Source of the DNA: JAVVTQ01 sp036653595
Lineage (GTDB): Bacteria > Bacillota > Clostridia > Oscillospirales > Ruminococcaceae
NCBI GenBank assembly: GCA_036653595.1
Contig: JAVVTQ010000058.1
Span: 1-7,468, forward strand
Length of the DNA stretch: 7,468 nucleotides
Direction of reading: 5' to 3'
The notes under the pieces are model-generated. The model saw only the letters and a list, made by a program, of their open reading frames with translations, had not been told where the DNA came from and searched no databases. Both the position numbers and the translations under genes were made by a program. Of the stretch, positions 6,778 to 7,468 are shown piece by piece; positions within the stretch are counted from its first letter, which is position 1, and the number at the start of each line of letters is the position of its first letter.

Positions 6778-6810
6778 GATGCCAACTCCGATGCCAACTT
6801 GATGCCAACT
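6778..6810. repeat. Three direct repeats of GATGCCAACT, likely integrase arm-type sites
   Basis: Exact 10-base copies start at 6778, 6790 and 6801, spaced 12 and 11 bases, about one helical turn, so all lie on roughly the same face of the DNA. They lie between the core with its terminator and the integrase gene. Short tandem repeats in this position are the usual form of arm-binding sites recognised by the N-terminal domain of tyrosine integrases. The left arm has only related fragments (TGTGCCAA near 6615-6622; TGTGCCAT near 6551). Confidence 0.75.
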
Positions 6811-6847
6811 TTTTTCGGATGGCTCTTGTATGCGCCTCCATTAACCG

Positions 6848-6868
6848 TGCTGTTTGCAGCATTTTTTT
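6848..6868 (+). terminator. Weak intrinsic terminator overlapping the integrase stop codon
   Basis: TGCTG (6848-6852) and CAGCA (6857-6861) form a 5-bp stem with a TTTG loop, followed by seven Ts (6862-6868). It points rightward, against the integrase gene, and its T-run includes part of the integrase stop. The stem is short, so efficiency is doubtful. It may back up the terminator at 6720-6758 in blocking antisense transcription into the integrase. Confidence 0.35.
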
Positions 6869-7468
6869 ATAGCTTCATCTCAAAAATGTTCGCCATCGTA
6901 TCGGATACCACGTCCTCTTTCTCGGAAATGAAGTCGAGATACTTGTCAGTGGTCGCAAGGTCGGTGTGCCCGAGGTGTCCCATCAAGCTTTTGGCGTCAA
7001 GTCCCTTCGCCATCAACAGCGTGGCATTCGTGTGGCGAAGCTGATGAATGGAGCAGTCGGCGAGACCGTGCTTCTTTTGAAAGCGCTTGAGCCAGGTGTA
7101 GGGCGTGTTTGGATGCATGGGCGTGCCGTCCACGGTTATGAATACGAGGTCTTCGCGATTCCATTCGGAGCTGAAGGCCTCTTTTGCTGCGTTGTTCTCC
7201 TTTTCAAGTTCGCGCAGCGCATCCGCCGCTGTGTCGGTTATCCGAAGGTTACGAACCGAAGAATCGGTTTTAGGTGTTTCCTCGTAGATGCCTGCTTTGG
7301 GGCTGTACTGCATCGTTGACTCGATGCGGATGAGGTTGCGATTCAAATCCACCTTTGACCATCTTAGACCGCCGGCCTCGGCCCGGCGCGTTCCCGTTTG
7401 CAGACATAGAAGAAAATATGCTCGGTATTTTGCCGGAGCATATTCCATAAGCGCATTGTAGAACGCTG
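6867..7468 (-). CDS. int: Tyrosine-recombinase phage integrase, N-terminus outside the window
   Basis: Catalyses site-specific recombination between attP and a host tRNA site, with strand cleavage through a 3'-phosphotyrosine. The visible 199 or so residues cover the catalytic domain. The frame is open to the window edge, so the internal ATG at 7446-7448 is not the true start, and the SAM-like core-binding and arm-binding domains must lie beyond 7468. Counting from that internal Met, the conserved residues are Arg21 (TGTRRAE), Lys60 (TPKTDSS) in the beta-hairpin, His135 and Arg138 (HQLRH), His161 (LGHTD) and the nucleophile Tyr170 (TTDKY). The set is complete, so the enzyme should be active. 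The short tail after Tyr ends ANIFEMKL at TAA 6867-6869. It is transcribed toward the core at 6686-6709, the usual arrangement for tRNA-targeting phages, with candidate arm sites just past its 3' end. Confidence 0.93.
   Translation of the reverse strand, partial: AFYNALMEYAPAKYRAYFLLCLQTGTRRAEAGGLRWSKVDLNRNLIRIESTMQYSPKAGIYEETPKTDSSVRNLRITDTAADALRELEKENNAAKEAFSSEWNREDLVFITVDGTPMHPNTPYTWLKRFQKKHGLADCSIHQLRHTNATLLMAKGLDAKSLMGHLGHTDLATTDKYLDFISEKEDVVSDTMANIFEMKL

Noticed and set aside
6590..6802. 70-residue open frame on the plus strand
   Set aside because: It runs through the tRNA fragment, the terminator and part of the arm repeats, and has no ribosome binding site or protein-like composition.

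Overview
The window looks like the end of the late (virion) operon of a temperate bacteriophage, joined directly to the phage attachment and integrase region. The host is most likely a Firmicute (Clostridia or Negativicutes). This is inferred from strong AGGAGG-type ribosome binding sites, from the style of the integrase, and from the resemblance of the giant protein to large phage proteins common in gut Firmicutes. No host gene is present to confirm it.

Left part (1-6378): three tightly packed genes read rightward. The first is a small protein, open to the left edge, with an aromatic N-terminal part and a C-terminal coiled coil (ends 423). The second is a 199-residue Ala/Gln-rich helical protein (442-1041) resembling in size and composition the small ejection (internal virion) proteins of podophages. 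The third is a 1774-residue protein (1054-6378) with a disordered N-terminus, Gly/Ala-rich hydrophobic stretches, a long helical core with a coiled coil, and a conserved C-terminal region like that of large phage polyvalent or internal virion proteins. Together, the second and third resemble a gp14/gp16-type DNA-ejection pair, which is inference from size, order and composition. Two near-perfect hairpins lie inside these coding regions (778-800 and 1086-1115).

Middle part (6379-6866) has no gene but is dense in signals. In order: a possible sigma70-type promoter, a long imperfect hairpin without a U-tract, two short tandem repeats, the last 24 bases of a tRNA (probably tRNA-Leu) that look like the integration core, a strong intrinsic terminator, three copies of GATGCCAACT that look like integrase arm sites, and a weak second terminator.

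Right part (6867-7468): a tyrosine-recombinase integrase on the minus strand, lacking its N-terminus because the window ends. All expected catalytic residues are visible.

The order late genes - core - arm sites - integrase is what an unintegrated attP looks like. In a single integrated prophage the core would be split to the two ends, and a whole tRNA would lie next to the integrase. The window therefore most simply comes from a circular or excised phage genome, or from a junction between tandem elements. On integration the phage would supply both the tRNA 3' end and a replacement terminator.
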